From NCBI RefSeq assembly GCF_018437275.1, contig NZ_JAAMFK010000005.1, positions 1 to 64,000 on the forward strand: a stretch of 64,000 bases of DNA, given 5' to 3'. Below are positions 34,643 to 44,297 of this stretch, piece after piece. The notes beneath the pieces are model-generated. The model ran no database searches. It was not told the origin of the DNA and saw nothing but the letters and a program-made list of their open reading frames with translations. The position numbers and the translations under genes are program-made. How positions within the stretch are numbered: the first letter of the stretch is position 1; the number at the start of each line of letters is the position of its first letter. This DNA comes from Fructobacillus broussonetiae (GTDB taxonomy: Bacteria > Bacillota > Bacilli > Lactobacillales > Lactobacillaceae).

Positions 34643-35680
34643 ATGAAGTCACGTCGTAATCAAATCTCAGCTCTAATCGTGCTTTTGTTAACCGGAATCA
34701 CGATTTACTATCTGACAAACGAACTTTCCGGCCGAGGTAAGCAGCTGGAAGAGGCTTTGAAGGTCTTGAACTGGCGCTACCTGCTTGTCGGATTTTTCAT
34801 GATGATCCTGTCACTGGTTTTGGAAGCCTTTGCCACCCATGCTCTGTTGAGTAAAGAAGACAAAGAGGATACTTCTTGGGGAACGCTCATGCGGGTTCCT
34901 TTGATGAACCAGTTGGGTGTTGGGCTCACGCCCTTTGCAACGGGTGGCCAACCGGCACAACTCTGGGGTCTTACTCGCGGTAACATTCCGGCTTCCCGTG
35001 CCCTGTCTGTTATCTTGATGAAGTTCTTGGTATACCAAATTGTCGTGGTTCTCTTCTTCTTGGTCGGTTATTTTTCCGCCGAGCAGTTCATCTACCAGAA
35101 CGTGAACCCGGCCTTTGCTACCTTCATTCCCTTTGCCATTGCCATTCACGCGGTGGTCATTATCGGCATTCTCTTGGTCATGTTTTGGCCAACGCTTTCC
35201 TTGAAAGTGGTTGAAGGCAGTGCTAAATTAATCTCAGGGTTCATTAAGAGTGAAAAGGTCGAAAACTTTAAGAACGCCAGTCGTGAAAAGATTTTGTCCT
35301 TCCACGAAGAGTCAAAGCGGGTGATTAAGTCCACGAAGTCATTGTTTGTTGCAACCATCTTCACAGGGCTTCAACTCATTGCTTTGTACGTGGTGCCATA
35401 CTTTGTCATCCGTGCCTTTGGCTACCACGAAGCCAACCCATGGTTGATCATTGCGATGAACATCATGATCATCATGGTGATTTCACTCTTCCCAATCCCT
35501 GGTGGGGTTGGGGGAGCGGAACTTTCGTTCCAGCTTCTCTTCACGCCATTCGTCAAAAATCCAGCAACCCTCGTTCTGGTTATCTTGATCTGGCGCTTGA
35601 TTACCTATTATTTTGCTTTATTCGCCGGAATTCTCGCCTATGTCATTCCGACTAAGGAACAACGAAGAAGGAAGTCATGA
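34643..35680 (+). CDS. YbhN/UPF0104 flippase-like membrane protein
   Basis: A 345-residue protein with about eight helices of the lysylphosphatidylglycerol-synthase transmembrane family (UPF0104). Blocks include MNQLGVGLTPFATGGQPAQL (the conserved P-x-x-x-G-G loop) and PIPGGVGGAELSFQLLF near the C-terminus. The catalytic MprF domain is absent, so it is not a lysyl-PG synthase. Position between glycolipid synthases and ltaS suggests a role in moving or supplying the glycolipid anchor, but this is inference. AAGGAG precedes ATG 34643. The stop overlaps the ykuJ start (ATGA). Confidence 0.85.
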   Translation: MKSRRNQISALIVLLLTGITIYYLTNELSGRGKQLEEALKVLNWRYLLVGFFMMILSLVLEAFATHALLSKEDKEDTSWGTLMRVPLMNQLGVGLTPFATGGQPAQLWGLTRGNIPASRALSVILMKFLVYQIVVVLFFLVGYFSAEQFIYQNVNPAFATFIPFAIAIHAVVIIGILLVMFWPTLSLKVVEGSAKLISGFIKSEKVENFKNASREKILSFHEESKRVIKSTKSLFVATIFTGLQLIALYVVPYFVIRAFGYHEANPWLIIAMNIMIIMVISLFPIPGGVGGAELSFQLLFTPFVKNPATLVLVILIWRLITYYFALFAGILAYVIPTKEQRRRKS

Positions 35681-35931
35681 CCGAAGAAAACAGTCAATTG
35701 GATTCAATTTTAAAACGTCTCTTTGCCATGGAAAAAGCAGCTGACGGTCGTTACCAAACCCGCCGCTTTGACCTCTATGGACTGGAGCTCTTAAAGGTCA
35801 CTTACGACCAGGAAAACCAGGACTGGGACATTTTGGACCACCGGTTGAAAAAGCACTACCACTTCGACGATGTCGACCTCGTCGCCATCGAAATTTTTGA
35901 TCTACTACGTGATGTACAACTGACCTTTTAA
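35677..35931 (+). CDS. ykuJ: YkuJ-family protein
   Basis: An 84-residue protein similar to B. subtilis YkuJ, a small alpha/beta protein of unknown function. The conserved C-terminal block appears as FDDVDLVAIEIFDLLRDVQL. It starts inside the last codons of the flippase-like gene (4-nt overlap), so it is translationally coupled. A palindrome GACCTTTTAAGGTC (35922-35935) followed by CTTTTT spans its stop and could act as a weak terminator that lowers ltaS transcription. Confidence 0.75.
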   Translation: MTEENSQLDSILKRLFAMEKAADGRYQTRRFDLYGLELLKVTYDQENQDWDILDHRLKKHYHFDDVDLVAIEIFDLLRDVQLTF

Positions 35932-35956
35932 GGTCTCTTTTTATGAGGAAGCACTT

Positions 35957-38077
35957 ATGATCGCTAAATTTTTAGCAGAAACGAAGAAGCAACTGAGCAA
36001 GCTCTTGGTTTTGAAGACACGTTCGTTCTGGACGACGTTGACCGGCTTTTTCTTAATCAACGTGATCTTAGTTTGGTTGAAGACCTACGTTAACTATCAG
36101 TTTAACTTTACCCTTGGGGCATCGGGGGCCTTGCAGCAGTTCTTGCTGATCTTGAACCCCATCCCAACCACGATTATCCTTTTGGGAATCGCGCTTTACT
36201 TCCGTGGTAAGGTGGCCTATTTCTTAATTTGGTTGATGAACTTGATTCAAAGTGTTTGGCTCTTTTCAAACATTTTGTACTACCGTGAATTCTCGGACTT
36301 CTTGTCCTTTGGAATTCTTAATTCGGGTTCCTCAACGGGAAACAACCTCGGGAAATCCATCGCAGCCATCATTAAGCCAACCGACTTCTTGGTTTACTTG
36401 GACTTGATTATTATCGCCGTCTTGCTTTTGATCAAGTTCTGGCCAATGAGCAAGAAGGGCATCAAGAAGCGTTACGCCATCTTGACAACCTGCCTTGGTG
36501 TGGCTTTGATGTTAGTTGATTTTGGAATCGCCTCTGTCGATCGTTCAGACTTGCTGACGCGTTCCTTTGATAACAACTACATCGTGAAGTACCTGGGGTT
36601 GAACGAATACGCAGCCTTTAACGCCGTTCAAACAAAGAAACAGTCGGATTCCCGTAAGGAAGCCACATCAAAGGACTTGGATAAGGTAAAGGCCTTCTTG
36701 GCTCAAAACGATATTCCTGCTAATGCTTCTTACTATGGAACGCAGAAGGGGAAGAACGTCTTCGTAATTCACTTGGAGTCCTTCCAACAGTTCTTGATTG
36801 ATTACAAGGTTGACGGAAAAGAAGTAACGCCAAACTTAAATGCCTTCTACCACGACCAAAACACGTTGTCCTTTGACAACTTCTACAACCAGGTTGGACA
36901 GGGAAAGACATCCGACGCCGAAATGATGCAGGAAAACTCCTTGTACGGTTTGTCGACGGGTTCTGCCATGACGAAGTACGGAACGGCCAACACCTTTGAG
37001 GCCACGCCGGCCATTCTGGGTCAACAGGGCTACACAACGGCCGCCTTCCACGGTGACGTCTCAACCTTCTGGAACCGAAATAACACCTATAAGTCATTCG
37101 GATACAACTACTTCTTCTCAAAGGATTACTATCCAAATTCTGAAAACCCTAACTACTCTGTTGGTTATGGTTTGAAGGATAAGATTTTCTTGAAGGATTC
37201 CGCTCAGTATATCGAACAGTTGCCACAACCGTTCTACGCCAAGTTGATTACGGTGACAAACCACTACCCATACGGTTTGGACAAGCAAAACATCGACTTC
37301 CCAGCAACGAATACCGGGGATTCAACGGTTGATGGTTACGTGCAAACGGCCCATTACTTGGATCAGTCCTTCGGTGAATTGATGGACTACTTGAAGAAGA
37401 CTGGTTTGTACGACAACTCAACCTTCGTCTTGTATGGTGATCACTACGGAATCTCTGAAAACCACAAGCCAGCCATTGCTAAGTTGCTTGGTAAGGACTC
37501 TGTGAACAACTACGATTTGGCTAACTTCCAAAAGGTACCATTCATGATTCACGGAACGGGCTTGCAGGGTGGTATCAACCACACTTACGGTGGTGAGATC
37601 GACATGATGCCAACCTTGATGCACCTCCTCGGTGTTTCAACGGATGGTATGACGTTGTTTGGTCACGATCTACTGTCGCCTCAAAACCAGCAGACGGTTG
37701 TCTTCCGAAACGGTGATTGGGTCACGCCAACGTACACGAAGTACCGAAACGAGTACTTCGATACGAAGTCTGGCCAGCAAGTTTACATGAAGGACAACCC
37801 GGCATTGCAGGCGATGGCTAAGCGGATTCAATCTTACGCCGACCAGTCCTTGTCGTACTCTGACAAAGTCATTACCGGGGATTTGCTTCGTTTCGACAAG
37901 ACACGCTTGAACTTCGCCAAAGTTAACAAGTCTTCTTACGATTACAATAAGAAAAACGCGTTGAAATCATTACAGCAAAACCAGCAATCAAACCCAACGT
38001 CTTTGTTGAAGCAAAAGGGTGGGCAGTCAACGCTTGGTGATTACCAAACGGACGCCCCTGAATTAAAGAACAATTAA
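35957..38077 (+). CDS. ltaS: Lipoteichoic acid synthase family (LtaS-type sulfatase-fold enzyme)
   Basis: A 706-residue membrane enzyme with five N-terminal helices (about residues 22-205) and an extracellular sulfatase-fold domain. The catalytic Thr318 lies in GQGKTSDAEMMQ. Metal-site blocks include FVIHLESFQQF, AFHGDVSTFWNRN and VLYGDHYGISENH. It polymerises glycerol-phosphate from phosphatidylglycerol on the glycolipid anchor or, for primases, adds the first unit. The C-terminal 60 residues are Gln/Asn/Ser-rich and disordered, longer than in many LtaS. GAGGAAG precedes ATG 35957. It closes the glycolipid/LTA operon; a strong terminator follows. Confidence 0.93.
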   Translation: MIAKFLAETKKQLSKLLVLKTRSFWTTLTGFFLINVILVWLKTYVNYQFNFTLGASGALQQFLLILNPIPTTIILLGIALYFRGKVAYFLIWLMNLIQSVWLFSNILYYREFSDFLSFGILNSGSSTGNNLGKSIAAIIKPTDFLVYLDLIIIAVLLLIKFWPMSKKGIKKRYAILTTCLGVALMLVDFGIASVDRSDLLTRSFDNNYIVKYLGLNEYAAFNAVQTKKQSDSRKEATSKDLDKVKAFLAQNDIPANASYYGTQKGKNVFVIHLESFQQFLIDYKVDGKEVTPNLNAFYHDQNTLSFDNFYNQVGQGKTSDAEMMQENSLYGLSTGSAMTKYGTANTFEATPAILGQQGYTTAAFHGDVSTFWNRNNTYKSFGYNYFFSKDYYPNSENPNYSVGYGLKDKIFLKDSAQYIEQLPQPFYAKLITVTNHYPYGLDKQNIDFPATNTGDSTVDGYVQTAHYLDQSFGELMDYLKKTGLYDNSTFVLYGDHYGISENHKPAIAKLLGKDSVNNYDLANFQKVPFMIHGTGLQGGINHTYGGEIDMMPTLMHLLGVSTDGMTLFGHDLLSPQNQQTVVFRNGDWVTPTYTKYRNEYFDTKSGQQVYMKDNPALQAMAKRIQSYADQSLSYSDKVITGDLLRFDKTRLNFAKVNKSSYDYNKKNALKSLQQNQQSNPTSLLKQKGGQSTLGDYQTDAPELKNN

Positions 38078-38093
38078 ACTTAAGTTATTGAAC

Positions 38094-38122
38094 AAAAACG
38101 AACAGAACATCTGTTCGTTTTT
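38094..38122 (+). terminator. Rho-independent terminator after ltaS
   Basis: AAAAACGAACAGA, loop ACA and TCTGTTCGTTTTT: a perfect 13-bp stem. Confidence 0.95.
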
Positions 38123-38133
38123 GTTCTTTTTGT

Positions 38134-38139
38134 TATAAT
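38134..38139 (+). promoter_or_regulatory. -10 box for uvrB
   Basis: TATAAT at 38134-38139, 35 bp before uvrB. The -35 would fall in the terminator. No LexA/DinR box (GAAC-N4-GTTC) was recognised; the terminator contains GAAC and GTTC but with 6 bp between them. Confidence 0.5.
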
Positions 38140-38174
38140 GGAGAAAGTGACTTCACAAATGAAAGGGGAGAATA

Positions 38175-40187
38175 ATGGTCGAACCAAAGCGGAACAACGA
38201 AACCTTCGACGTGGTTTCTAAGTACCAGCCAACCGGTGATCAGCCAAAGGCGATTAATAAACTGGTTGACGGTTTGAAGCGGGGCGTAAAAGAGCAAATC
38301 CTGCTCGGAGCTACGGGTACCGGTAAAACCTTTACCATCTCAAACGTCATTGCTCAAAATAACAAGCCAACGCTTGTGCTCTCCCACAACAAAACATTGG
38401 CCGGTCAGCTCTATTCGGAGTTGAAGGAATTCTTCCCCAACAACGCGGTAGAATACTTCGTGTCCTACTATGACTACTATCAACCAGAGGCCTACGTGCC
38501 ATCTTCTGATACGTTCATTGAAAAAGATTCGGCCATCAACGATGAAATCGACCAGCTGCGAAACTCAGCGACGGCTTCTTTGTTCGAGCGAAACGATACG
38601 ATTGTTGTTGCGTCGGTCTCCTCGATTTTCGGGTTGGGTGATCCCCACCAGTATAAGAGCCACGTTATTTCACTTCGTGTCGGCGAGGAGTACGGGCGAA
38701 ACCAGTTGATGCACGACCTGGTGGATGTTCAATTCGCCCGGAACGACATCGACTTTCAACGTGGTACTTTCCGCGTGCGAGGGGATGTCATTGAAATTTT
38801 CCCATCATCACAAGACGAGCTGGCCATGCGCGTCGAGTTCTTTGGGGATGAGATTGACCGAATCCGTCAGATTAACGCTTTGACCGGACAGATTGTGTCC
38901 GAAAAGGACTACGTCGCCATTTACCCTGCCAAGCACTTCATGACCGACGACGATCGGATGAAGGAAGCCCTGAAGGGAATCCGCGAGGAAATGGACGAAC
39001 GGTTGAAGGTTCTAGAGGGTGAAGGAAAGTTGCTCGAAGCGCAGCGCCTCCGCCAGCGAACCGAATACGATTTGGCCATGCTTTCAGAAATGGGCTTCAC
39101 GCCCGGAATCGAAAACTATTCGCGCTGGATGGACGGTCGAAAAGAGGGGGAAGCACCCTTTACGTTGCTTGATTTCTTCCCCGACGACTTCTTAATCGTT
39201 GTCGATGAGAGTCACGTGACGATGCCACAGGTTCGCGGTATGTACAACGGTGACCGTGCCCGTAAGCAAACGCTTGTCGACTACGGTTTCCGTCTACCAT
39301 CCGCTTTGGATAACCGGCCCTTGCAACTCCCAGAGTTTGAAGACCACGTCAACCAAATCATCTACATGTCGGCCACGCCTGGTGACTACGAGCTCGAACG
39401 AGTACCGAAGGAAGACGTTGTTGAACAAATCATTCGTCCAACCGGACTGCTCGATCCAGAGATTGAGGTTCGTCCTGTCATGGGACAAATTGATGACCTG
39501 GTCGGTGAGATTAACAAGCGAATCGAAAAGGACGAACGTGTCTTCATCACGACGTTGACGAAGCGCATGTCCGAGGATTTGACGGACTACTTAAAGGACG
39601 TTGGAATCAAGGTTGCCTACCTGCATTCGGACATTAAGACTTTGGAGCGAACGAAAATCATTCGTGAGCTTCGTCTTGGAAAGTACGACGTGCTGGTCGG
39701 CATTAACCTGCTTCGTGAGGGAATTGACGTTCCGGAAACGTCGCTTGTTGCCATCTTAGACGCCGATAAGGAAGGGTTCTTGCGTAATCCACGTTCGTTA
39801 ATTCAAACAATTGGACGCGCTGCCCGTAACGCCGACGGTCACGTGATTATGTACGCGGACAAGACGACCAAGGCCATGCAGGAAGCGATAGACGAAACGG
39901 CCCGTCGTCGTGAAATCCAGATGGCTTACAACAAGGAACACGGCATCACGCCGATGACCATCAAAAAAGACATTCGTGATCTGATTTCGTCATCAAAGCC
40001 AGCGGCCGAGGCCGAGTCCGTGGACTTGACCGAGGTCGACTTTGCCGACCTGCCGAAGGCCGACCAGACGGATATCTTGGAGAACTTGGCCAACCAGATG
40101 AAGGCTGCCGCAAAGGAGCTTGATTTCGAGACCGCCGCCAAGGTACGTGACAACATCATGAAATTGAAGAAACAGGCTGGCCGTTAA
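38175..40187 (+). CDS. uvrB: Excinuclease ABC subunit B
   Basis: A 670-residue UvrB. The Walker A is [12 protein letters not shown], the beta-hairpin that locks damaged DNA is [11 protein letters not shown], and the helicase motifs include [11 protein letters not shown] and [13 protein letters not shown]. The C-terminal UVR domain for UvrC contact is [20 protein letters not shown] (about residues 630-665). It verifies lesions found by UvrA and recruits UvrC. GGGGAG precedes ATG 38175. uvrA follows after about 140 bp that contain a terminator, so uvrA is at least partly separate. Confidence 0.98.
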   Translation: MVEPKRNNETFDVVSKYQPTGDQPKAINKLVDGLKRGVKEQILLGATGTGKTFTISNVIAQNNKPTLVLSHNKTLAGQLYSELKEFFPNNAVEYFVSYYDYYQPEAYVPSSDTFIEKDSAINDEIDQLRNSATASLFERNDTIVVASVSSIFGLGDPHQYKSHVISLRVGEEYGRNQLMHDLVDVQFARNDIDFQRGTFRVRGDVIEIFPSSQDELAMRVEFFGDEIDRIRQINALTGQIVSEKDYVAIYPAKHFMTDDDRMKEALKGIREEMDERLKVLEGEGKLLEAQRLRQRTEYDLAMLSEMGFTPGIENYSRWMDGRKEGEAPFTLLDFFPDDFLIVVDESHVTMPQVRGMYNGDRARKQTLVDYGFRLPSALDNRPLQLPEFEDHVNQIIYMSATPGDYELERVPKEDVVEQIIRPTGLLDPEIEVRPVMGQIDDLVGEINKRIEKDERVFITTLTKRMSEDLTDYLKDVGIKVAYLHSDIKTLERTKIIRELRLGKYDVLVGINLLREGIDVPETSLVAILDADKEGFLRNPRSLIQTIGRAARNADGHVIMYADKTTKAMQEAIDETARRREIQMAYNKEHGITPMTIKKDIRDLISSSKPAAEAESVDLTEVDFADLPKADQTDILENLANQMKAAAKELDFETAAKVRDNIMKLKKQAGR

Positions 40188-40263
40188 AACCGGCTGTGCA
40201 AACCAAAATGGGCATGCACGGTGCGCCGAAAAGCACCAAAAAATTGAACAAAGCTGAAAAGCA

Positions 40264-40313
40264 GGCTAGTAACCACTAGCCGGTTAGATATAAAAGTCGG
40301 AGACGGCTTTTTT
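40264..40313 (+). terminator. Double hairpin between uvrB and uvrA
   Basis: GGCTAGT, loop AACC and ACTAGCC (40264-40281), then AAAGTCG, loop GAGA and CGGCTTT with a T run (40293-40313). The second is a probable terminator or attenuator directly before the uvrA ribosome-binding site. A TAGATATAA stretch between them could serve as a -10 region for uvrA. Confidence 0.75.
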
Positions 40314-40329
40314 GCTAGGAGAGGATCGA

Positions 40330-43209
40330 ATGGCAAAGAACAATATTGAAATCCGTGGGGCTCGCGCCCACAACTTAAAAAACATCAACGTTGATATCCC
40401 AAAGGGGTCACTCACGGTTGTAACGGGACTCTCTGGTTCCGGTAAGTCATCGCTTGCTTTCGACACGCTCTACGCCGAAGGACAGCGTCGCTACGTCGAA
40501 TCACTGTCCTCCTATGCCCGTCAATTCTTGGGCCAGATGGATAAGCCGGATGTTGATTCCATCGAAGGCTTGTCACCGGCCATTTCCATTGACCAGAAGA
40601 CGACGTCAAACAACCCCCGTTCTACGGTCGGTACGGTGACGGAAATCGCTGACTACTTCCGGTTGCTTTTCGCCCGTGTTGGAAAGCCGGATGACCCGGA
40701 GGACGGCACGAAAATCATGCAGACCATCGACCAGATGGTTGACTACGTCCAAAAGACGTTGCCCGAAGGCACTCGCTTGCAAGTCTTTGCACCCGTTATT
40801 GAAGGAGTAAAGGGAACGCACCAAAAGACCTTTGAAAAGATGCAAAAGCAAGGTTACCTCCGTGCCAAAGTCGACGGTGAGATTATTCAGTTGGACGAAC
40901 AAGACGACCTCGCCCTTGAACGAAACAAGAAGCACGACGTTGCCGTCATGGTCGACCGCGTTGTGATGCGGGAGGGATCGCGTTCCCGTCTCTTTGATTC
41001 CATCGAAGCGGCCACTGGCCTTGCCAACGGGTTGGTTGTCTTAGAACCCGTGACGCGCGATCCCGAAGAAGAAGCGCCGGAACCAATCCGAATGTCCGAT
41101 CACTACTTAGGTGACTTGCACAACTTCCGTCCTGGTCGCTTAGAACCACGTCTCTTCTCATTTAACGCGCCTGACGGGGCTTGTCCTGTCTGTCAGGGAC
41201 TGGGTGCCAACCAAGAGGTTGATATCGACCTCGTCCTTCCAGACGACGAGAAGACGCTGAAGCAGGGTGCCATTGCACCTTGGAACCCCATCTCATCAAA
41301 CTACTACCCTGAAATGCTTTCCCAGTTCTGTGAGCAGTTTGGCATCGATGAGAACGTACCGTTTAAGGACCTGCCAAAAAAGGAACAAGACCTGGTCTTG
41401 TATGGCTCTGGTGACAAGGATTTCCATTTCCACTTCCAAAACGATTTTGGTGGTGTCCGGGACGTCGACCAACCTTTCGAAGGGGTGATGAACAACATCG
41501 ACCGTCGCTTCCGTGAAACGAACTCCGACTTCACCCGTGACCAAATGGCTCAGTACATGACGAAGTTGACGTGTCCAGCCTGTCACGGCTACCGTTTGAA
41601 CCCAGCTGCTTTGTCCATCAAGGTTGGTGGCATGAACATTGGTGACGTTTCAAACTGGCCGGTTACCGAAGAGTTAGACTTCTTTAAGAAACTTGAACTC
41701 GGCGAACAGGACACGGAAATCGCTAAGCCAATCTTGAAGGAAATCCGCGATCGTCTTGGCTTCCTTTCATCCGTTGGTTTGGACTACTTAACTTTGTCAC
41801 GTTCAGCTGCTACTTTGTCCGGTGGTGAAGCACAGCGTATTCGTTTGGCCACTCAGATTGGTGCCAACCTTTCGGGTGTACTCTACGTTTTGGACGAACC
41901 ATCCATCGGTTTGCACCAGCGTGATAACGACAAGCTGCTTGCTTCCATGCAAGCCATGCGTGACTTGGGAAACACCCTTGTCGTTGTTGAACACGACGAA
42001 GACACGATGAACGCGGCCGACTACTTAATTGACGTTGGTCCTGGTGCTGGTAGTCTTGGTGGAAAGATTATGTCCGTTGGAACACCAGCAGAGGTGGCAA
42101 AGGATCCGAACTCATTGACTGGACAATACTTGTCTGGAAAGAAGTTCATTCCGGTTCCTAAGAAGCGCCGTAAGGGTAATGGGGAAGAAATCGTTATCCG
42201 CGGTGCCAAGGAAAACAACCTGAAGAACGTAACGGTAAAGTTCCCGCTTGGAAAGTTCGTCGCTGTGACCGGTGTTTCTGGTTCCGGTAAGTCAACTTTG
42301 GTCAACACCATTCTGAAGCGCGCTTTGAAGCAGAAATTGAACAAGAACTCGAACAAGCCTGGTGCCTACCGCAAGATTGAGGGGGTCGAAAACGTCGAAC
42401 AAGTTGTCGACATCGACCAGTCACCAATTGGTCGTACCCCACGTTCTAACCCAGCAACGTACACGGGTGTCTTCGACGACATCCGCTCGCTTTTTGCCGA
42501 AACCAACGAAGCGAAGCTCCGTGGTTACTCAAAGGGACGCTTCTCTTTCAACACCAAGGGTGGTCGTTGTGAGAACTGTCGCGGAGACGGTGTCATCAAG
42601 ATTGAAATGAATTTCTTGCCTGACGTATACGTCGACTGTGAGGTTTGTCATGGTACCCGCTACAACTCCGAAACACTCGAAGTAACGTACAAGGGCCACA
42701 CCATCTCAGAGGTCTTGGATATGACCGCAGAAGAAGCCTTGGACTTCTTTGCGCCAATCCCAAAGATTGCCCGTCGTCTACAGACGATTGTGGACGTTGG
42801 TTTGGGCTACGTGAAGCTCGGCCAGTCAGCCACGACCTTGTCTGGTGGTGAAGCACAGCGGATGAAGCTCGCTTCAGAGCTCCACCGCCGCACCAATGGT
42901 AAGACCATTTACATTTTGGATGAGCCAACCACTGGGTTGCACACGGATGACATTGATCGCCTGCTCCGGGTACTGAATCGTTTGGTTGACAACGGCAACA
43001 CCGTCACGGTTATTGAACACAATCTTGACGTGATCAAGTCTGCCGATTGGATCATCGATCTTGGTCCGGAAGGTGGTGCCGGGGGCGGTAATATTTTGGT
43101 TACCGGAACACCCGAGAAAGTCGCCAAGAACGAGGAATCTTATACAGCCAAGTACCTCCGCGAAATCATGGATCGCGATATTGCTCGGGAAAAGGCCCAA
43201 AACAAGTAA
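40330..43209 (+). CDS. uvrA: Excinuclease ABC subunit A
   Basis: A 959-residue damage-sensing ATPase. Two ABC modules are present: Walker [17 protein letters not shown] (about residue 30) and [15 protein letters not shown] (about 645); signatures [15 protein letters not shown] and [15 protein letters not shown]. All zinc-finger cysteines are visible: CPVCQGLG and CPACHGYR, and CENCRGDG with CEVCHGTR. It loads UvrB on lesions. ATG 40330 behind AGGAGAGGA was chosen over the in-frame TTG at 40312. Retained cysteines here contrast with their loss in tgt and rlmCD in this window. Confidence 0.98.
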   Translation: MAKNNIEIRGARAHNLKNINVDIPKGSLTVVTGLSGSGKSSLAFDTLYAEGQRRYVESLSSYARQFLGQMDKPDVDSIEGLSPAISIDQKTTSNNPRSTVGTVTEIADYFRLLFARVGKPDDPEDGTKIMQTIDQMVDYVQKTLPEGTRLQVFAPVIEGVKGTHQKTFEKMQKQGYLRAKVDGEIIQLDEQDDLALERNKKHDVAVMVDRVVMREGSRSRLFDSIEAATGLANGLVVLEPVTRDPEEEAPEPIRMSDHYLGDLHNFRPGRLEPRLFSFNAPDGACPVCQGLGANQEVDIDLVLPDDEKTLKQGAIAPWNPISSNYYPEMLSQFCEQFGIDENVPFKDLPKKEQDLVLYGSGDKDFHFHFQNDFGGVRDVDQPFEGVMNNIDRRFRETNSDFTRDQMAQYMTKLTCPACHGYRLNPAALSIKVGGMNIGDVSNWPVTEELDFFKKLELGEQDTEIAKPILKEIRDRLGFLSSVGLDYLTLSRSAATLSGGEAQRIRLATQIGANLSGVLYVLDEPSIGLHQRDNDKLLASMQAMRDLGNTLVVVEHDEDTMNAADYLIDVGPGAGSLGGKIMSVGTPAEVAKDPNSLTGQYLSGKKFIPVPKKRRKGNGEEIVIRGAKENNLKNVTVKFPLGKFVAVTGVSGSGKSTLVNTILKRALKQKLNKNSNKPGAYRKIEGVENVEQVVDIDQSPIGRTPRSNPATYTGVFDDIRSLFAETNEAKLRGYSKGRFSFNTKGGRCENCRGDGVIKIEMNFLPDVYVDCEVCHGTRYNSETLEVTYKGHTISEVLDMTAEEALDFFAPIPKIARRLQTIVDVGLGYVKLGQSATTLSGGEAQRMKLASELHRRTNGKTIYILDEPTTGLHTDDIDRLLRVLNRLVDNGNTVTVIEHNLDVIKSADWIIDLGPEGGAGGGNILVTGTPEKVAKNEESYTAKYLREIMDRDIAREKAQNK

Positions 43210-43221
43210 ACATCGTTTTAA

Positions 43222-43256
43222 GAAAAAGCAGTGCTCTGTTGGAGCGCTGCTTTTTC
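43222..43256 (+). terminator. Rho-independent terminator after uvrA
   Basis: GAAAAAGCAGTGCTC and GAGCGCTGCTTTTTC, a long stem with one G-U pair and a T run. Confidence 0.93.
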
Positions 43257-43391
43257 GTTTTTATACGAAAGAAAAGTGCTTGTATAACATCGCAAAAAGG
43301 CCTAGTAATGGGGGTTTAAAGGGTGTATGATTTGGGCGAAATGAAAGTTCCTGTTAACGGTCGATGAATTTTTCCACGGGAGGAATCACGC
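43257..43391 (+). promoter_or_regulatory. Leader of the two-gene cassette
   Basis: About 135 bp. A TATGAT -10 candidate (43326-43331) has no good -35. GTTAACGG and a GGGAGGAATC ribosome-binding site lie before ATG 43392. No clear operator. Confidence 0.35.
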
Positions 43392-43988
43392 ATGATTACG
43401 TTAACGGCTTACCATGGCACATCGCAGAAAAACGCGGCACGCATTTTGCAGGAGGGCTTTTTACATGAATGGCATCAGAAAGAAACAGAGGACGGTCTAG
43501 AGCGTTATCCCAATGATTTGGGAAACGGAGTATATGGGTACGTGGAAAGTGGACTCGATGAAAATGTCCGCTATTTACAAAGTGCACGCGAAAACGCCTT
43601 TGCATTTGCAAGAGGTATACGCAAAGTTGAGCTAAAAAACATTCGTATTCTAAAGTTGGAAATTAAAGTTCATGAAGAAAAGGTTTCAAACTTAAATGAC
43701 TTAAATACGCGTAATGAGGTTGTCGCGCTATATAGAAAAAGGATGGTGCACGCACTTGCCGAGGGCAAGTTGAAATATGTTGCAAGTAAACATAGTCGTC
43801 GGAATCAAATTGATGGCGTTGTTTTAGAATACCTATTTAAACGACATCTGTTAGCGCAACCAGACATTGTTTTGATTGATAGTCACACGCGTTTTGATGG
43901 GACGCTTTCGAACATTAGTAACGGCAATGAAGTCGCCGTCCGCAATATGAAAGTGATTACGAATATCCAAGAAATGGAGGAAATATAA
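43392..43988 (+). CDS. Putative ADP-ribosyltransferase-like protein (candidate toxin or effector)
   Basis: A 198-residue cytoplasmic protein not matched to a named family. The start YHGTSQKNAARILQEGF (residues 7-23) has the form of the first strand and helix of ADP-ribosyltransferase folds (H-G-T-S...IL..G). It is followed by DLGNGVYGY (42-50) and SARENAFAFARG (64-75), like the G-x-G-Y/F-Y...A..FA block of DUF3990-like members. An H8-Y48-E146 triad (E146 in DGVVLEYLF) is possible. The gene is AT-richer than its neighbours, with AAA, TTA and ATT codons, and lies between uvrA and a permease, suggesting transfer. GGGAGGA precedes ATG. The stop overlaps the next start (TAATG). Fold call is inference from motifs. 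Confidence 0.55.
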   Translation: MITLTAYHGTSQKNAARILQEGFLHEWHQKETEDGLERYPNDLGNGVYGYVESGLDENVRYLQSARENAFAFARGIRKVELKNIRILKLEIKVHEEKVSNLNDLNTRNEVVALYRKRMVHALAEGKLKYVASKHSRRNQIDGVVLEYLFKRHLLAQPDIVLIDSHTRFDGTLSNISNGNEVAVRNMKVITNIQEMEEI

Positions 43989-44191
43989 TGAGCTTACAAA
44001 GAGACACAGTTGGTATGAAGTTGCCCCATTACTCTGAGGAAGAACTTGATGCTTTATTTACCCCAGAAATGATTGCTGAGTTACAGGAGCGAATATACGG
44101 CGACTACTACCTACCTCCAGAACCACATCAACTTCGGATGTGGGGATATTCAGAAGAAGAAATTCAATCAGAAATGGAAAAGCAATGCTAA
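43988..44191 (+). CDS. Small acidic partner protein (candidate antitoxin/immunity)
   Basis: A 67-residue acidic protein (MSLQRDTVGMKLPHYSEEEL at the start), with clusters SEEELDALFTPEM and SEEEIQSEMEKQ and a central YGDYYLPPEPHQLRMWGYS. I recognise no DNA-binding motif or family. It overlaps the upstream stop by one base (TAATG), and GGAGGAAAT lies just before ATG, so both are made from one mRNA in coupled fashion. Size, charge and coupling fit an antitoxin, immunity or adaptor protein for the ADP-ribosyltransferase-like product, but no direct evidence exists. A terminator overlaps its last codons. Confidence 0.55.
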   Translation: MSLQRDTVGMKLPHYSEEELDALFTPEMIAELQERIYGDYYLPPEPHQLRMWGYSEEEIQSEMEKQC

Positions 44192-44208
44192 TTTAGCACT
44201 GCTTTTTT
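44178..44208 (+). terminator. Rho-independent terminator overlapping the end of the cassette
   Basis: AAAAGCAATGCT, loop AATTT and AGCACTGCTTTTTT (one mismatch). The TAA of the small partner gene is in the loop side of the 5' arm. Confidence 0.85.
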
Positions 44209-44246
44209 ATTATTGTGTCAGCTTTCCTACGAGAAATGAAAAAATT

Positions 44247-44266
44247 ATGATAAATCATGCTAAAAT
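44247..44266 (+). promoter_or_regulatory. Promoter -10 of the permease gene with an adjoining palindrome
   Basis: TGCTAAAAT is an extended -10 (TAAAAT 44261-44266). ATGAT-AA-ATCAT (44247-44258) ends 2 bp upstream and would cover the spacer, a plausible repressor site. Confidence 0.45.
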
Positions 44267-44297
44267 AAATGAAACAAACTCTTAAAGGAGGACGATG

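Noticed and set aside
38094-38122. GAAC...GTTC in front of uvrB as a DinR/LexA box
   Set aside because: The GAAC and GTTC half-sites have the wrong spacing for the 4-bp gap of the Gram-positive box and are part of a perfect terminator stem.
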